A DNA stretch of 64,000 nucleotides from Candidatus Brachybacter algidus (GTDB lineage Bacteria > Bacteroidota > Bacteroidia > Chitinophagales > Saprospiraceae), in contig JADJSK010000005.1 of assembly GCA_016711705.1 (NCBI GenBank), positions 62,001-126,000 of the forward strand. Direction: 5' to 3'. Positions within the stretch are counted from its first letter, which is position 1. Each line of letters begins with the position of its first letter. The notes under the pieces were generated by a model. It saw only the letters and a list, made by a program, of their open reading frames with translations, ran no database searches and was not told where the DNA came from. Shown here piece by piece: positions 46,844 through 57,061 of this stretch. The translations under genes were made by a program, and so were the position numbers.

Positions 46844-48850
46844 TTACTTCATATATTCCTTTAACCAATTAAGCCACTCTTTGTCCCGCTCCCGTATAGT
46901 GATTGGATCGGAGGCATTGTGAGCAGCAACTGGCCAGCCAACAAATTTGGTGACTGTTCCATTATCGATCAATGTATGGTATAGCTTGTAGGACTGAGTA
47001 ACTGGAACCCTTGGATCGCTAGTATTTGATAAAATCAGTGTAGGAGCTTTTATATTTTTGGCCTGGGTGATCGGTGATTGTGCAATATATTTTTTCATAT
47101 TATCCCCTACCCATGGAGATCCACCGAGCGAGCGTATACGCATGACATTTCCATCACTGAGATTGTATTGATCCACCCAATCCGTGACTGCTGCTCCTGC
47201 GACTGCCGCCTTCCAACCGCCATAATGGCCTGCCAACCAGACAGTCATGAATCCTCCATAAGACCATCCAGTAACAGCAATTCTATCTACATCAATCAAA
47301 CCACTCGATTTCAATTTTTCCAGACCAGCCATTACATCCCTTCCCGGCCCTTCTCCCATATCTTCAATGATAGCCAACTTATACTCATACCCCAGATTGT
47401 CACTACCTCGATAGTTTGGTTCAAAAACAAAAAATCCTTCACTAGCCATTAACTGTCCCATGCGGGAGAAAGCCTCCACAGATGCAGAATTCGGCCCTCC
47501 ATGAATCAATAAAACTAAAGGATATTTCTTGCCTTTGACATAGTCTGCAGGATAGGTAACTATGCCGCAATGTTTAAATTTGTCATTCTCCCAGCGAATA
47601 GTTTCAGTTTTACCAAGAGTCATCTTGCTTATTGGTTCATTATAATTAGTCAATTGCTTAGGTTTTGAAGCAGTAGATGCCAGATAATATAATTCAATCG
47701 GTTTATCAGGTTCGGATCCTGTAAAAGCAATAGACCCGGCTTTACTAACTGTCGCGTCCATCCAAAAACCCCAGGAAGGACAAATATTTCCCAGATCAAT
47801 AGGTGTAGTTTTCCCATCCATAGTCATTGACCATAATGATGTCTTATTATCATTATGCCCTCCTACCAAAAAAGATTTACTATCAGGCAGCCAAGCAGAA
47901 AGATATAGATCCCGGTTCAAATTTGAACTAATAACCTTTCCTTCATTCCCAGAATAATCAGTGATCCAAAGCTCATTAATGCTTGATATATGATCGCCTT
48001 GTTTATACCAATATGATATTTTGTTGCCATCAGGAGAGAAATTAGGGTAAGCCTCCAATTTTGTTCTTTTTGTCAATGGCTTAAAAGTACTATCTGCCAC
48101 ATTCAACAACTGTATACTTCTCGTCATCGCATCTCCAGAGTAGGGCGATTCCACCTTAACAAATAAAATACTCTTCCCATCAGGAGACCATGAAAAGGGA
48201 GAAGATGGTGCACTAGGGGGAATAACTTGAGGCAGCGTCCAGGTGCCATCTGTTAATCTTCTTGTTTCAGCTGTTTCAGTATTTGCTAACCATATATGAG
48301 ATACTAAAGGTTTGCTGCTGACAAACATATCATTATTTGTTATTTCCAATGCGGTATAACCTTTTTCAACCTCTTCTTTATTTGTTGCTTCATTTAGAGT
48401 TGCAAAGGCGATGTCTGTCGAATTTGGACTCCATGCAAAATGCTGGACTCCTTTGATGGCATGAGTTACCTGCCGAGCCTCTCCCCCATTCATGGAAAGT
48501 ACAAATATCTGATTCAAGGATTCTTTAGTCAGTCCAGCTTTTGAAATAAAGGCCAATAGAGTTCCATCTGGAGACCATCTAGGGCTGGACACAGCGAATC
48601 TATTCTGAGTAAGAACCCTCTTTTTACCAGAATTCACATCGATCATTACCAACTCAGCATTATTTCTATTTTTATCATAATCCGGGCGCGAGACCACTAC
48701 AACGACGCTTTTACCATCAGGAGAAATCTGGGAATCAGATAAATTAACCATTTTGGGATATTCTGAAAGTCCAAATTTAGTCTGTCCGAAGACCCTAGTA
48801 GTCAAAGACAATAGTAAGGCAATTAAAATTAATGATCTATTAAATGACAT
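46844..48850 (-). CDS. S9 family peptidase (acylaminoacyl/dipeptidyl peptidase-like)
   Basis: A 668-residue protein with a signal peptide (about 1-22, cleavage near RVFGQ). The N-terminal beta-propeller (about 25-400) shows WD-like SPRWSPDGTLLAFIS and PNFSPDGNKISYW repeats. The C-terminal alpha/beta-hydrolase domain has the nucleophile TGWSYGGFMTVW, the Asp in SDPRVPVTQS, and the His in the VAAHNASDP segment. It likely degrades peptides in the periplasm. Complete. Lies alone between repeat-rich gaps, with acs downstream on the same strand in reading order of the map. Confidence 0.92.
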   Translation of the reverse strand: MSFNRSLILIALLLSLTTRVFGQTKFGLSEYPKMVNLSDSQISPDGKSVVVVVSRPDYDKNRNNAELVMIDVNSGKKRVLTQNRFAVSSPRWSPDGTLLAFISKAGLTKESLNQIFVLSMNGGEARQVTHAIKGVQHFAWSPNSTDIAFATLNEATNKEEVEKGYTALEITNNDMFVSSKPLVSHIWLANTETAETRRLTDGTWTLPQVIPPSAPSSPFSWSPDGKSILFVKVESPYSGDAMTRSIQLLNVADSTFKPLTKRTKLEAYPNFSPDGNKISYWYKQGDHISSINELWITDYSGNEGKVISSNLNRDLYLSAWLPDSKSFLVGGHNDNKTSLWSMTMDGKTTPIDLGNICPSWGFWMDATVSKAGSIAFTGSEPDKPIELYYLASTASKPKQLTNYNEPISKMTLGKTETIRWENDKFKHCGIVTYPADYVKGKKYPLVLLIHGGPNSASVEAFSRMGQLMASEGFFVFEPNYRGSDNLGYEYKLAIIEDMGEGPGRDVMAGLEKLKSSGLIDVDRIAVTGWSYGGFMTVWLAGHYGGWKAAVAGAAVTDWVDQYNLSDGNVMRIRSLGGSPWVGDNMKKYIAQSPITQAKNIKAPTLILSNTSDPRVPVTQSYKLYHTLIDNGTVTKFVGWPVAAHNASDPITIRERDKEWLNWLKEYMK

Positions 48851-49049
48851 AATTCAGCAGGTATTATTATATGAACCAAAGTGATGATTTTTATGCAGAA
48901 ATAATTCATATAAATATATGTTAAAGGTTTCAAATAAAGCCCATTCTGCTTAAAAATTATCAATAATAAATATTCAGCAAAATGTGACAATTAATCATAA
49001 CCAACAATTTATCCTCCACCATTTATCACTAACCACTTATCATTCAAAC

Positions 49050-50957
49050 TCATACTTTCCCATCCTTAATTTCCTCAACGATCTCCGGATTCAACAAAGT
49101 GGAAGTATCTCCAAGATTTGAAAAATCATTCTCAGCAATTTTGCGGAGGATGCGACGCATGATTTTTCCGGATCGGGTCTTTGGTAGTCCGCTGACGAAC
49201 TGGATCTTGTCGAGTTTGGCGATGGCTCCGATTTGCTCAGCAATGTGCTTATTGATTTCTTTTCTTTGAGTCTCGTGATCATGGTCTTCAGCTGATTCGT
49301 TCAGTATAACAAAGCCATACAATGCGCTCCCCTTAATATCGTGAGGAAAACCGACAATAGCACTTTCCGCCACATCAGGGTGATCATTGATAGCGTCTTC
49401 GATGGGCGCTGTGCCTAGATTATGACCAGATACAATTATTACGTCATCTACCCTACCCGTGATTCGATAATAGCCAACTTCATCCCTTAATGCGCCATCT
49501 CCTGTGAAATATTTCCCGGGATATGCAGTGAAGTATGTTTCCTTGTATCTCTTATGATCTCCATAAATAGTCCTTGCGATGGCCGGCCATGGATACTTAA
49601 TACATAGCGAACCGCTTACATGATTTCCTGACAATTCATTGCTTAATTCATCCATTAGAGCAGGTTGTATGCCCGGTAACGGTAATGTCGCAAAGGATGG
49701 TTTTGTAGGTGTGACAAAAGAAATTGGAGAAATCATTATACCGCCAGTTTCGGTTTGCCACCAGGTATCAACCAGCGGGCAGCTTCTATGACCTACATGT
49801 TCATTGTACCAGTCCCACGCTTCTTCATTTATCGGTTCGCCCACAGAACCTATTACTTTTAAAGAAGTCAGATCGTTTTTTTGTACAAATTCAACATCCT
49901 CTCTTGCCAATGCTCTGATGGCTGTCGGCGCTGTATAAAACTGATTGACTTTATGTTTTTCTATAACCTGCCAAAATCTGCTATAATCAGGAAATGATGG
50001 AATTCCTTCGAATATGATCGTCGTCGCTCCATTCAGTAATGGGCCATAGACAATATAAGAATGACCGGTGATCCAGCCAATATCCGCTGTGCACCAAAAA
50101 ACATCGTCCAAATCATATTTAAAAACATTTTTAAAAGTGTAGGCGGTGTAAACCATATATCCTGCGATCGTGTGCACCATGCCTTTTGGCTTACCTGTAG
50201 AACCAGAAGTGTATAATATAAATAGTGGATCCTCGGCATCCATGACCTCTGCCACATGCATACCCAGTGCTTCATCCAGCAGAGGTTGCAACCAATGATC
50301 GCGGCCTTCTGTCATATTTATCTTAGAATTAATGCGCTTTACAACCATCACGGACAACACGCCGGGACATGTTTTTAATGCTTCATCAATTATCCCCTTA
50401 AGATCGATCGTTTTAGCTCCACGATAAGAGCCATCTGAGGTAATGACCATCCGACAATCGCAATCATTGATCCTTGCTGCGACTGCTGAAGCAGAAAATC
50501 CGGCGAAAACGACAGAATGGACAGCACCGATTCTGGCACAAGCAAGCACTGCCACCGCGAGCTCAGGTATCATGGGAAGATAAATACATACTCTGTCACC
50601 TTTTTTTATTCCATGTGAGATAAGTACATTGGACATCTTAGACACCCGACTATATAATTCTTGATAGCTGATATGCTGTGCTGCTTCATTCGGATCGTTT
50701 GGCTCGAAAATAAAGGCTGTCTTTTCACCTCTTTCATTCAAATGCCTGTCGATGCAATTCTGAGTAATGTTAAGTTTGGCATTTTCAAACCATTTGAACT
50801 GAGCTTCCCGCATGTCGAAATCGACCACTTTATCGCATTTCTGTTGCCAGTCGAAGTTTTTATCAGCTATTTTTCCCCAGAATTTTGCAGGGTTTTTTAT
50901 TGATTTATTGTATTGTTTGAAGTAGTGCTCGAGATTTTTAATGTTGTAACTGCCCAT
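49050..50957 (-). CDS. acs: Acetyl-CoA synthetase
   Basis: Activates acetate to acetyl-CoA via acetyl-AMP. 635 residues, the standard size. AMP-binding motif LFILYTSGSTGKPKGMVHT is at about 247-265, WWQTETGGIMISP is the A5 motif, and GRVDDVIIVSGHNLGT follows. The regulated catalytic Lys is in KTRSGKIMRR (K598), the site acetylated in other bacteria. The N-terminus has the ACAS-type PAKFWGKIADKNFDW block. No adjacent acetylase gene. Divergent from the prolyl oligopeptidase across the 51137-51750 repeat. Confidence 0.96.
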   Translation of the reverse strand: MGSYNIKNLEHYFKQYNKSIKNPAKFWGKIADKNFDWQQKCDKVVDFDMREAQFKWFENAKLNITQNCIDRHLNERGEKTAFIFEPNDPNEAAQHISYQELYSRVSKMSNVLISHGIKKGDRVCIYLPMIPELAVAVLACARIGAVHSVVFAGFSASAVAARINDCDCRMVITSDGSYRGAKTIDLKGIIDEALKTCPGVLSVMVVKRINSKINMTEGRDHWLQPLLDEALGMHVAEVMDAEDPLFILYTSGSTGKPKGMVHTIAGYMVYTAYTFKNVFKYDLDDVFWCTADIGWITGHSYIVYGPLLNGATTIIFEGIPSFPDYSRFWQVIEKHKVNQFYTAPTAIRALAREDVEFVQKNDLTSLKVIGSVGEPINEEAWDWYNEHVGHRSCPLVDTWWQTETGGIMISPISFVTPTKPSFATLPLPGIQPALMDELSNELSGNHVSGSLCIKYPWPAIARTIYGDHKRYKETYFTAYPGKYFTGDGALRDEVGYYRITGRVDDVIIVSGHNLGTAPIEDAINDHPDVAESAIVGFPHDIKGSALYGFVILNESAEDHDHETQRKEINKHIAEQIGAIAKLDKIQFVSGLPKTRSGKIMRRILRKIAENDFSNLGDTSTLLNPEIVEEIKDGKV

Positions 50958-51136
50958 CGTAATTTCTGATTTATATTTGCTAAAAATACAATTTCATTTG
51001 GGAAAATGAAACATTAGGCACTTGTTTCAATTAAAAGTGTGTGGATAATAATCTATACAATTAATGCGCAAGAAGGTATTATGGCATGTTGACACCTGTG
51101 TTCTTTCACAACTGTAACTTGTTAATTTAATTTTTT

Positions 51137-51750
51137 CTTGAAACACATAGGCACATAGGCCGTTCGCCAAATATTAAAGACTTTTGCTATTTTTCAGGTT
51201 TAGAAATAATTTTATGGGATAATTTAAAACCTGAAGCTATGTGTTCTATGTTTATGTGTTTCATTAAATTATTTTGAAAACATATATAGGCCAAATTGAA
51301 CCGCACCATACTTTGATTCTAATTCGTCAAAGCAAAATTTAAATAATCTCTAAACAAATACTTATTATAAGAACGCCTATGTGCCTAAGTTTTTTATAAA
51401 AATACTTGAAACATATAGACACATAGGCCACACTGCACTACATAATATTTTGATTCTAATTCGTCAAAGCAAAATTTAAATAATCTCTAAATAAATACTC
51501 ATTATAAGAACGCCTATGTGCCTATATGTTTTATAAAAATACTTGAAACACATAGACACAAAGGCCGCACTGCACTACATAATACTTCGATTCTAATTCT
51601 TCAAAGCAAAATTTAAATAATCTCTAAACAAATACTCATTATTAGAACGCCTATGTGTTTTATAAAAATTCCTGAAACACATAGGCACAAAGACTACACT
51701 GCACTGCATCATATTTTGATTCTAATTCATCAAAGCAAAATTTAAATGCC
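51137..51750. repeat. About five tandem units of 120-140 bp bounded by inverted GAAACACATAGGCACATAGGC arms
   Basis: Units start near 51137, 51284, 51401, 51539 and 51668. Each starts with a GAAACACATAGRCACATAGGCC variant; units 2-4 end with GAACGCCTATGTGCCTA..TTTTATAAA, the complement. The body TTTGATTCTAATTCGTCAAAGCAAAATTTAAATAATCTCTAAA (given here in parts: TTTGATTCTAATTC, CAAAGCAAAATTTAAA) is shared by units 2-5; unit 1 has a different body. The region fills the divergent gap between acs and the prolyl oligopeptidase. No reading frame. Confidence 0.88.
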
Positions 51751-51941
51751 CTCATCTGAAAATCAAATTGCAAAAAAAATTATGTGTAGGTGCAATTTGT
51801 TATACAAACAATAAAAGTATCTAAACATTATCCTGGTTAGAAACTTTACATCCAGGTATAATATGTTGAACAAGAAATTTGTTGTAGATCAATAATTTAA
51901 ATTATTTGACCATATTTGTATCCTCACAAAAAAATTTACAT

Positions 51942-54047
51942 ATGAATTTTAAAACATTAATTATTGCACTAATTCTTCCCTATTGTATGCAGGCACAATA
52001 TACCTATCCAACCACCATGAAATCGGACCAGAAAGATGATTATCATGGCACGACTGTTGCTGATCCTTACAGATGGCTGGAAGATGACAATTCACAGGAA
52101 ACTAAAGATTGGGTGACCGAACAAAATAAGGTCACTTCAGCATATTTTGACAAAATATCTTACATCGGTGCATTGACAGACAGGCTCAATGCCTTATATA
52201 ATTACCCAAAATATTCCTCTCCTTTCAGAAATGGAGAATATTATTATTACTATTATAATACCGGATTACAAAACCAATCTTTATTATATCGCACCAAAGG
52301 ATCTAAAGGAAAGCCGGAGTTGGTAATAGATCCAAATAATCTTAGTGCTGATGGCACCACAAAACTGGCCGGATTTTCACTTTCTAAAAACGGAAAATAT
52401 GCCGCTGTGTACCTTTCACAAGGAGGTTCAGACTGGAGTACCGGAAAAGTAATGGATATGACATCACTTAAATACTTGAAAGACTCTTTAAGCTGGATCA
52501 AAGTTTCAGGAGCTTCATGGCAGGGCGATGGATTCTATTACAGCAGATATCCCGCTCCGGAAGGAAGTGCATTAGCTTCCATCAACGAAAATCACAAAGT
52601 ATATTTTCACAAAGTCGGCCAATCTCAGGATAAAGACAAATTGATATTCGAAGATGCTTCTATGCCGCAGGCTTTCAACTTTGGATATACCACAGAAGAT
52701 GAATTCTATACTATCCTATCTAGATCAGACAGAGGAAAAGGCCTCGATGGCAATTCCCTATTTTATATGAAAAAAGGTGGAACTGCATGGACTCCTATCG
52801 TGGAAAAAATCACAGATATTGATTACAGCATTGTGGACAATACTGGGGCTGATTTTGTGATTATGACCAATGAAGATGCGCCAAATAAAAAAGTATTAGG
52901 CTATAATACAACAACAAAAAAATGGAAGACCATTATTCCTGAAGCTAAGGAACCATTGCAATTTGTAAGTGCAGCAGGTGGCAAACTTTTCGTAGGATAT
53001 ATGAAGGATGTTTGTTCGAAAGTATATGTATATGACTACAATGGCAAACTGGAAAATGAAATAGAGCTTCCCGGACTAGGCAACGTGGGAGGATTCGGCG
53101 GAGAGCGAAAGGATAAGACGACATTTTACACTTATACGTCGTTTACAAGCCCCTCTACGATATATGAATATGACATTATGACAAAAAAGTCAAAGGTCTA
53201 TAGAAAATCGGAGATCGATTTTAAAGCGGACAACTATGTGACGAAGCAGGTTTTCTATCCTAGCAAGGATGGTACTCAGATCCCCATGTTTATCGTCATG
53301 AAAAAAGGTACTCAGATGAATGGCAAGAATCCAACATTGCTATATGGTTATGGTGGATTTAACATTAGTTTGAACCCCGGATTTAATCCATTATTAATTC
53401 CCTTCCTTGAACAAGGTGGTGTATATGCGCAAGCCAATCTTCGTGGTGGTGGAGAATATGGGGAAGCATGGCATGAGCAAGGCATGAAGCTTAAGAAGCA
53501 AAATGTATTCGATGACTTTATAGCTGCCGGTGAATATCTAAAGAGTGAAAAATATTGCGATACAGAACATTTGGCATTGAGAGGTGGATCCAATGGAGGC
53601 ACACTCGTGGGAGCAGTCATCAATCAACGACCTGACCTCGCCAAAGTGGCTATTCCACAGGTTGGCGTAATGGATATGTTACGTTTCCAGAAGTTTACGA
53701 TTGGGTTTAACTGGGTCGCTGATTATGGTTCATCTGATAATGGGGAGGAATTCAAAACACTTTATGGATACTCTCCGATGCACAATATCAAACCTGGAGT
53801 AAATTATCCTGCTACTTTGGTTACTACAGCGGATCACGATGACAGAGTGGTGCCTGCACATTCATTCAAATATGCAGCGACATTGCAGGAAGTGGCCGGC
53901 AAATCTACCACCAACCCATTGCTGATCAGAGTAGATGTCAATTCAGGACATGGTGCGAGTAATACGAAAAAAAATATAGAAACAATGGCGTACATCTATA
54001 GCTTTATATGGTATAATATGGGTTATCAACCGACATTCAAAAAGTAA
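51942..54047 (+). CDS. Prolyl oligopeptidase (peptidase family S9A), secreted
   Basis: About 701 residues. The ATG at 51942 is chosen because it starts the signal peptide (MNFKTLIIALILPYCMQAQ). The S9A N-terminal block DDYHGTTVADPYRWLEDD follows, then a seven-blade propeller (about 85-420). The hydrolase domain has the nucleophile LRGGSNGGTLVGA (Ser about 556), Asp in TADHDDRVVPAHS and His in NSGHGASNT. YGYGGFNISLNPGFNP is the family oxyanion segment. Expected to cleave after Pro in short peptides in the periplasm. A good terminator follows. Confidence 0.95.
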   Translation: MNFKTLIIALILPYCMQAQYTYPTTMKSDQKDDYHGTTVADPYRWLEDDNSQETKDWVTEQNKVTSAYFDKISYIGALTDRLNALYNYPKYSSPFRNGEYYYYYYNTGLQNQSLLYRTKGSKGKPELVIDPNNLSADGTTKLAGFSLSKNGKYAAVYLSQGGSDWSTGKVMDMTSLKYLKDSLSWIKVSGASWQGDGFYYSRYPAPEGSALASINENHKVYFHKVGQSQDKDKLIFEDASMPQAFNFGYTTEDEFYTILSRSDRGKGLDGNSLFYMKKGGTAWTPIVEKITDIDYSIVDNTGADFVIMTNEDAPNKKVLGYNTTTKKWKTIIPEAKEPLQFVSAAGGKLFVGYMKDVCSKVYVYDYNGKLENEIELPGLGNVGGFGGERKDKTTFYTYTSFTSPSTIYEYDIMTKKSKVYRKSEIDFKADNYVTKQVFYPSKDGTQIPMFIVMKKGTQMNGKNPTLLYGYGGFNISLNPGFNPLLIPFLEQGGVYAQANLRGGGEYGEAWHEQGMKLKKQNVFDDFIAAGEYLKSEKYCDTEHLALRGGSNGGTLVGAVINQRPDLAKVAIPQVGVMDMLRFQKFTIGFNWVADYGSSDNGEEFKTLYGYSPMHNIKPGVNYPATLVTTADHDDRVVPAHSFKYAATLQEVAGKSTTNPLLIRVDVNSGHGASNTKKNIETMAYIYSFIWYNMGYQPTFKK

Positions 54048-54068
54048 TTTTACGGTAATAGAATTAAT

Positions 54069-54102
54069 AAGGCTTCGAATTGATTTTCGGAGCCTTTTTT
54101 TA
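54069..54102 (+). terminator. Rho-independent terminator after prolyl oligopeptidase
   Basis: AAGGCTTCGAA (54069-54079) pairs with TTCGGAGCCTT (54086-54096), 11 bp with one G-T pair and a six-base loop, followed by T to about 54101. Confidence 0.88.
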
Positions 54103-54413
54103 AAAATTTAATTGAATAAAAAGATATATTATTCCTTTCTAGTATTGCATTTAGTTTTCAATAACAATTAATTGGAACTAAATATAGTCAAATTGCTTTT
54201 TAATCATATCATCGTTATTGGATTTCACGTTTCTAAAGTATTGATTGACAATACAATAATCCATTATCGACTTCAATTTCATCAAATCACGGACCTTTTC
54301 AAACTTATTTATATCTTAATATAAGTTTGAAACATTTTTCATTTTGAGCATCAGTCCTGTGAAGCATTTTTTTATAGCTTATTTATTAACGAATATTAAA
54401 AGCAAATTGATTT
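54103..54413. other. 311-bp intergenic region upstream of the glycosyltransferase
   Basis: AT-rich. Apart from the palindrome at 54300-54329, I see no gene, RNA or repeat. Confidence 0.5.
54300..54329 (+). promoter_or_regulatory. Palindrome containing a -7 box, upstream of the glycosyltransferase
   Basis: Perfect 9-bp arms CAAACTTAT (54300-54308) and ATAAGTTTG (54321-54329) flank TTATATCTTAAT. The right arm contains TAAGTTTG, a TAnnTTTG box, and the left arm contains the same box on the other strand. It could be a promoter with an overlapping operator, or a dyad binding site. Distance to the start codon is about 85 bp. Confidence 0.5.
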
Positions 54414-56693
54414 ATGAAAATAGCTTATATTTCTACATATCCTCCCCGTCAATGCGGTATTGCCACATTCAATCAGAATTTGGTAAAGGCAATAAGTGGT
54501 AATTTTCAAAACCAGACCCTTGAAGATAGTAGTTATGTGATCGCTCTCAACAATATAGAAGGTGGTGAAGAGTTGGTATATCCTCCTGAAGTAAAATTTG
54601 TCGTTGGACAAAACGTCAACGAAGATTACATTAAAGCGGCTAATTATATCAATTCAAGTGATGTTGACGCGTGTATTCTACAGCATGAATTTGGTATCTA
54701 CGCAGGTGATAATGGAATTTTTGTTTGGCCATTCATTAATAGAATTAAAGTGCCAATCATTTCGATTCTTCATACCATTCTTGATGACCCATCTTTTATT
54801 CAAAAATCTATTATTAAAAAAATAGTGAAGGTTTCTTCAAAGATTGTAGTGATGAGTAAGAAAGGTGTTTCTATTCTCACAGAGGTATATAATGTCCCAA
54901 GACATAAGATTCAGATTATAGAACACGGTGTTCCCGACCTTGAAGTCCCTGAAAACAATCCAGTTAGAGAATTGCCGGCATTAAAAGGAAAAAAAATACT
55001 TCTCACTTTTGGTTTAATAAGTAGAGGCAAAGGCTTGGAAACTGTAATTAAAGCACTTCCTGCTATCACCAAAGAACATCCTGAAGCGGTCTATGTCATA
55101 TTGGGAAATACACATCCAGGAATACTTAAACACTCCGGTGAAGAATACCGGGATTACCTTAAGGATCTAGCTGAAGAATTGAATGTGTCAGACCATCTGG
55201 TATTTATAAAAAGGTATGTGGAAGAAGCTGAACTTATCCAATATCTGGGAGCTGCAGACATATATGTGACACCTTATCCTAATGAAGCACAAATCACAAG
55301 TGGTACTCTTTCCTACGCAGTCGGTGCCGGAGCTGCAGTCGTGTCTACTCCATATTGGCATGCTAAAGAATTACTTGACAATAATAGAGGCGCTTATTTT
55401 GGATTTAAAGATGAAGTTGGACTTGCCAATGTGGTAAATGATTTGCTTTCAAAACCAGAAAAATTAAAACAAATTAAGCAGAATGCCTACAATTATGGGA
55501 AACAAATAAGGTGGCCAAAAATTGGAAAAGCATTCATTAAAGTAATAAAGAAGTCAATTGAAGAAGCTGTAGAACATGATGCCTCAGTATTTCCTATCAT
55601 TGACAGAAGTGCTCTGCCTGATCTTAGTCTAAACTATATCAAAAGAATGACTGATGATACCGGAATATTTCAGCATGCTAAATACGGCATTCCTAATAGA
55701 AATGAAGGATATTGTATTGATGATAATTCGAGGGCGCTGATCACTGCATTGATGGCATATAAGGAGACTGCTAGTATAGAATCACTGGAAATGATACCAG
55801 TATATATGAGTTATATCCATCATATGCATTTGGAAAATGGAAATTTCAGAAACTTCCTAAGTTTTGATAGAAGGTTTTTAGACGAGGAAGGTTCCGATCA
55901 TTCTTTTGGCCGTACTATATGGTCTTTGGGATTTCTTGTAAATAACGCTCCCAATAAGCATTACGCGGATTTTGGAAGGCAATTATTTCAGGACTCGATA
56001 CAACATTTTTCAAAACTAACTCATATTAGAGGAATTGCTAATACAATAATTGGTATTACGTATTTTTTAAGAAGTTGCCCAGGAGATGAGCGCGTGAATA
56101 GTGAGCTAAATAATTTAATAAATAAATTAGTTGCTTCCTACCAAAGTGCAAGCGATTCCAACTGGCATTGGTTTGAAAATCATTTGACATATGACAATGG
56201 CATTTTACCACTTGCATTATATCATGCAGCAGAAATTACTGAGGATGATCAATTGGTCACAATAGCAGATGAAGCATTAAAACATTTAGAAAATCTCACA
56301 TTTACAAGCGGGACTATAAATCCTGTCGGAAATAATGGTTGGTATTTCAAAGATACAAACAAAATGGCTCTATATGATCAACAGGCCATAGATGTTATGG
56401 CTATGGTGCTTATGTATTACCAAGCTTTCATCGTGACAAAAGAAAGCAAACATCTTGAGACGATGTTTAACTGTCATTTATGGTTCCTTGGACAAAATTC
56501 ATTGCAGCTGCCGATTTATGATAGCGAATCTAAAGGTTGTGGCGATGGACTTCAATCAAATGGAGTCAATAAAAACCAAGGCGCTGAAAGCACCTTGGCT
56601 TATCTGCTATCTCATCTGACTGTAATCAAGGCTATCCAATATGATCAGAAACTAATTGGAACAATGAAAGAAAAGGTACTCATGTATCAATAG
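54414..56693 (+). CDS. GT4-type glycosyltransferase fused to an alpha/alpha-toroid domain
   Basis: 759 residues. The N-terminal GT-B glycosyltransferase (about 1-375) begins MKIAYISTYPPRQCGIATF and has LLTFGLISRGKGLE, the C-terminal nucleotide-sugar region (YVTPYPNEAQITSGTLSYAV) and VVSTPYWHAKELL. From about 400 on there is an all-helical region with RNEGYCIDDNSRALITALMA, GRTIWSLGFLV and YDQQAIDVMAMVLMYYQ, shaped like a six-hairpin glycosidase toroid. No membrane segment. Its product is probably an alpha-linked oligosaccharide or polymer; the GH130 gene lies next door on the opposite strand. I recall this architecture paired with GH130 in other Bacteroidota. Confidence 0.82.
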   Translation: MKIAYISTYPPRQCGIATFNQNLVKAISGNFQNQTLEDSSYVIALNNIEGGEELVYPPEVKFVVGQNVNEDYIKAANYINSSDVDACILQHEFGIYAGDNGIFVWPFINRIKVPIISILHTILDDPSFIQKSIIKKIVKVSSKIVVMSKKGVSILTEVYNVPRHKIQIIEHGVPDLEVPENNPVRELPALKGKKILLTFGLISRGKGLETVIKALPAITKEHPEAVYVILGNTHPGILKHSGEEYRDYLKDLAEELNVSDHLVFIKRYVEEAELIQYLGAADIYVTPYPNEAQITSGTLSYAVGAGAAVVSTPYWHAKELLDNNRGAYFGFKDEVGLANVVNDLLSKPEKLKQIKQNAYNYGKQIRWPKIGKAFIKVIKKSIEEAVEHDASVFPIIDRSALPDLSLNYIKRMTDDTGIFQHAKYGIPNRNEGYCIDDNSRALITALMAYKETASIESLEMIPVYMSYIHHMHLENGNFRNFLSFDRRFLDEEGSDHSFGRTIWSLGFLVNNAPNKHYADFGRQLFQDSIQHFSKLTHIRGIANTIIGITYFLRSCPGDERVNSELNNLINKLVASYQSASDSNWHWFENHLTYDNGILPLALYHAAEITEDDQLVTIADEALKHLENLTFTSGTINPVGNNGWYFKDTNKMALYDQQAIDVMAMVLMYYQAFIVTKESKHLETMFNCHLWFLGQNSLQLPIYDSESKGCGDGLQSNGVNKNQGAESTLAYLLSHLTVIKAIQYDQKLIGTMKEKVLMYQ

Positions 56694-56711
56694 TAACATA
56701 ATAATCTCAGG

Positions 56712-56742
56712 TGCCCTGTATAGTGATGTGCAGGGTATTTTT
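56712..56742 (+). terminator. Terminator after the glycosyltransferase
   Basis: TGCCCTG (56712-56718) pairs with CAGGGTA (56731-56737) across a 12-base loop, followed by six T. Confidence 0.65.
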
Positions 56743-56776
56743 TATGGAGTATTATGTATAAATTTTTTATTTTTAT

Positions 56777-56970
56777 CCGGTGACTAAAGTCAACGGCAAT
56801 TGAACGCGAAGGAGATATTGATCCTATATTTTGCAATATTGCATTTCAAAATTTTGATTTTTGGCATTATTTATTTCTATTCTCTATTCTATGAATCCAT
56901 CCATAATTTGCCGTTGGTTTTAACCAACGGTCCAAGATCCCACAAAAACTCCCGACTTTAGTCGGTCTAT
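56777..56970. repeat. Inverted-repeat element between convergent genes
   Basis: CCGGTGACTAAAGTCAACGGCAAT (written here in parts: GACTAAAGTC then AACGGCAAT) at about 56778-56800 is complementary to the pair AATTTGCCGTTGGTT (56906-56919) and CCGACTTTAGTCGG (56952-56965). Inside are two perfect small hairpins: CCGTTGGTT / AACCAACGG and CCGAC / GTCGG. The spacer is not conserved with anything else here. No reading frame. Confidence 0.65.
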
Positions 56971-57061
56971 AAATTTGTTAGACTTAACTGCTTTAGCTGT
57001 TCCAAATCAATTAATAATTTTATAGATATAAATCTGATCTCCAACCTTCCATTGATTAATC

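Noticed and set aside
46844..48850. Serine peptidase as a T9SS cargo
   Set aside because: It has a signal peptide but its C-terminus ends in the hydrolase domain without a sorting domain.
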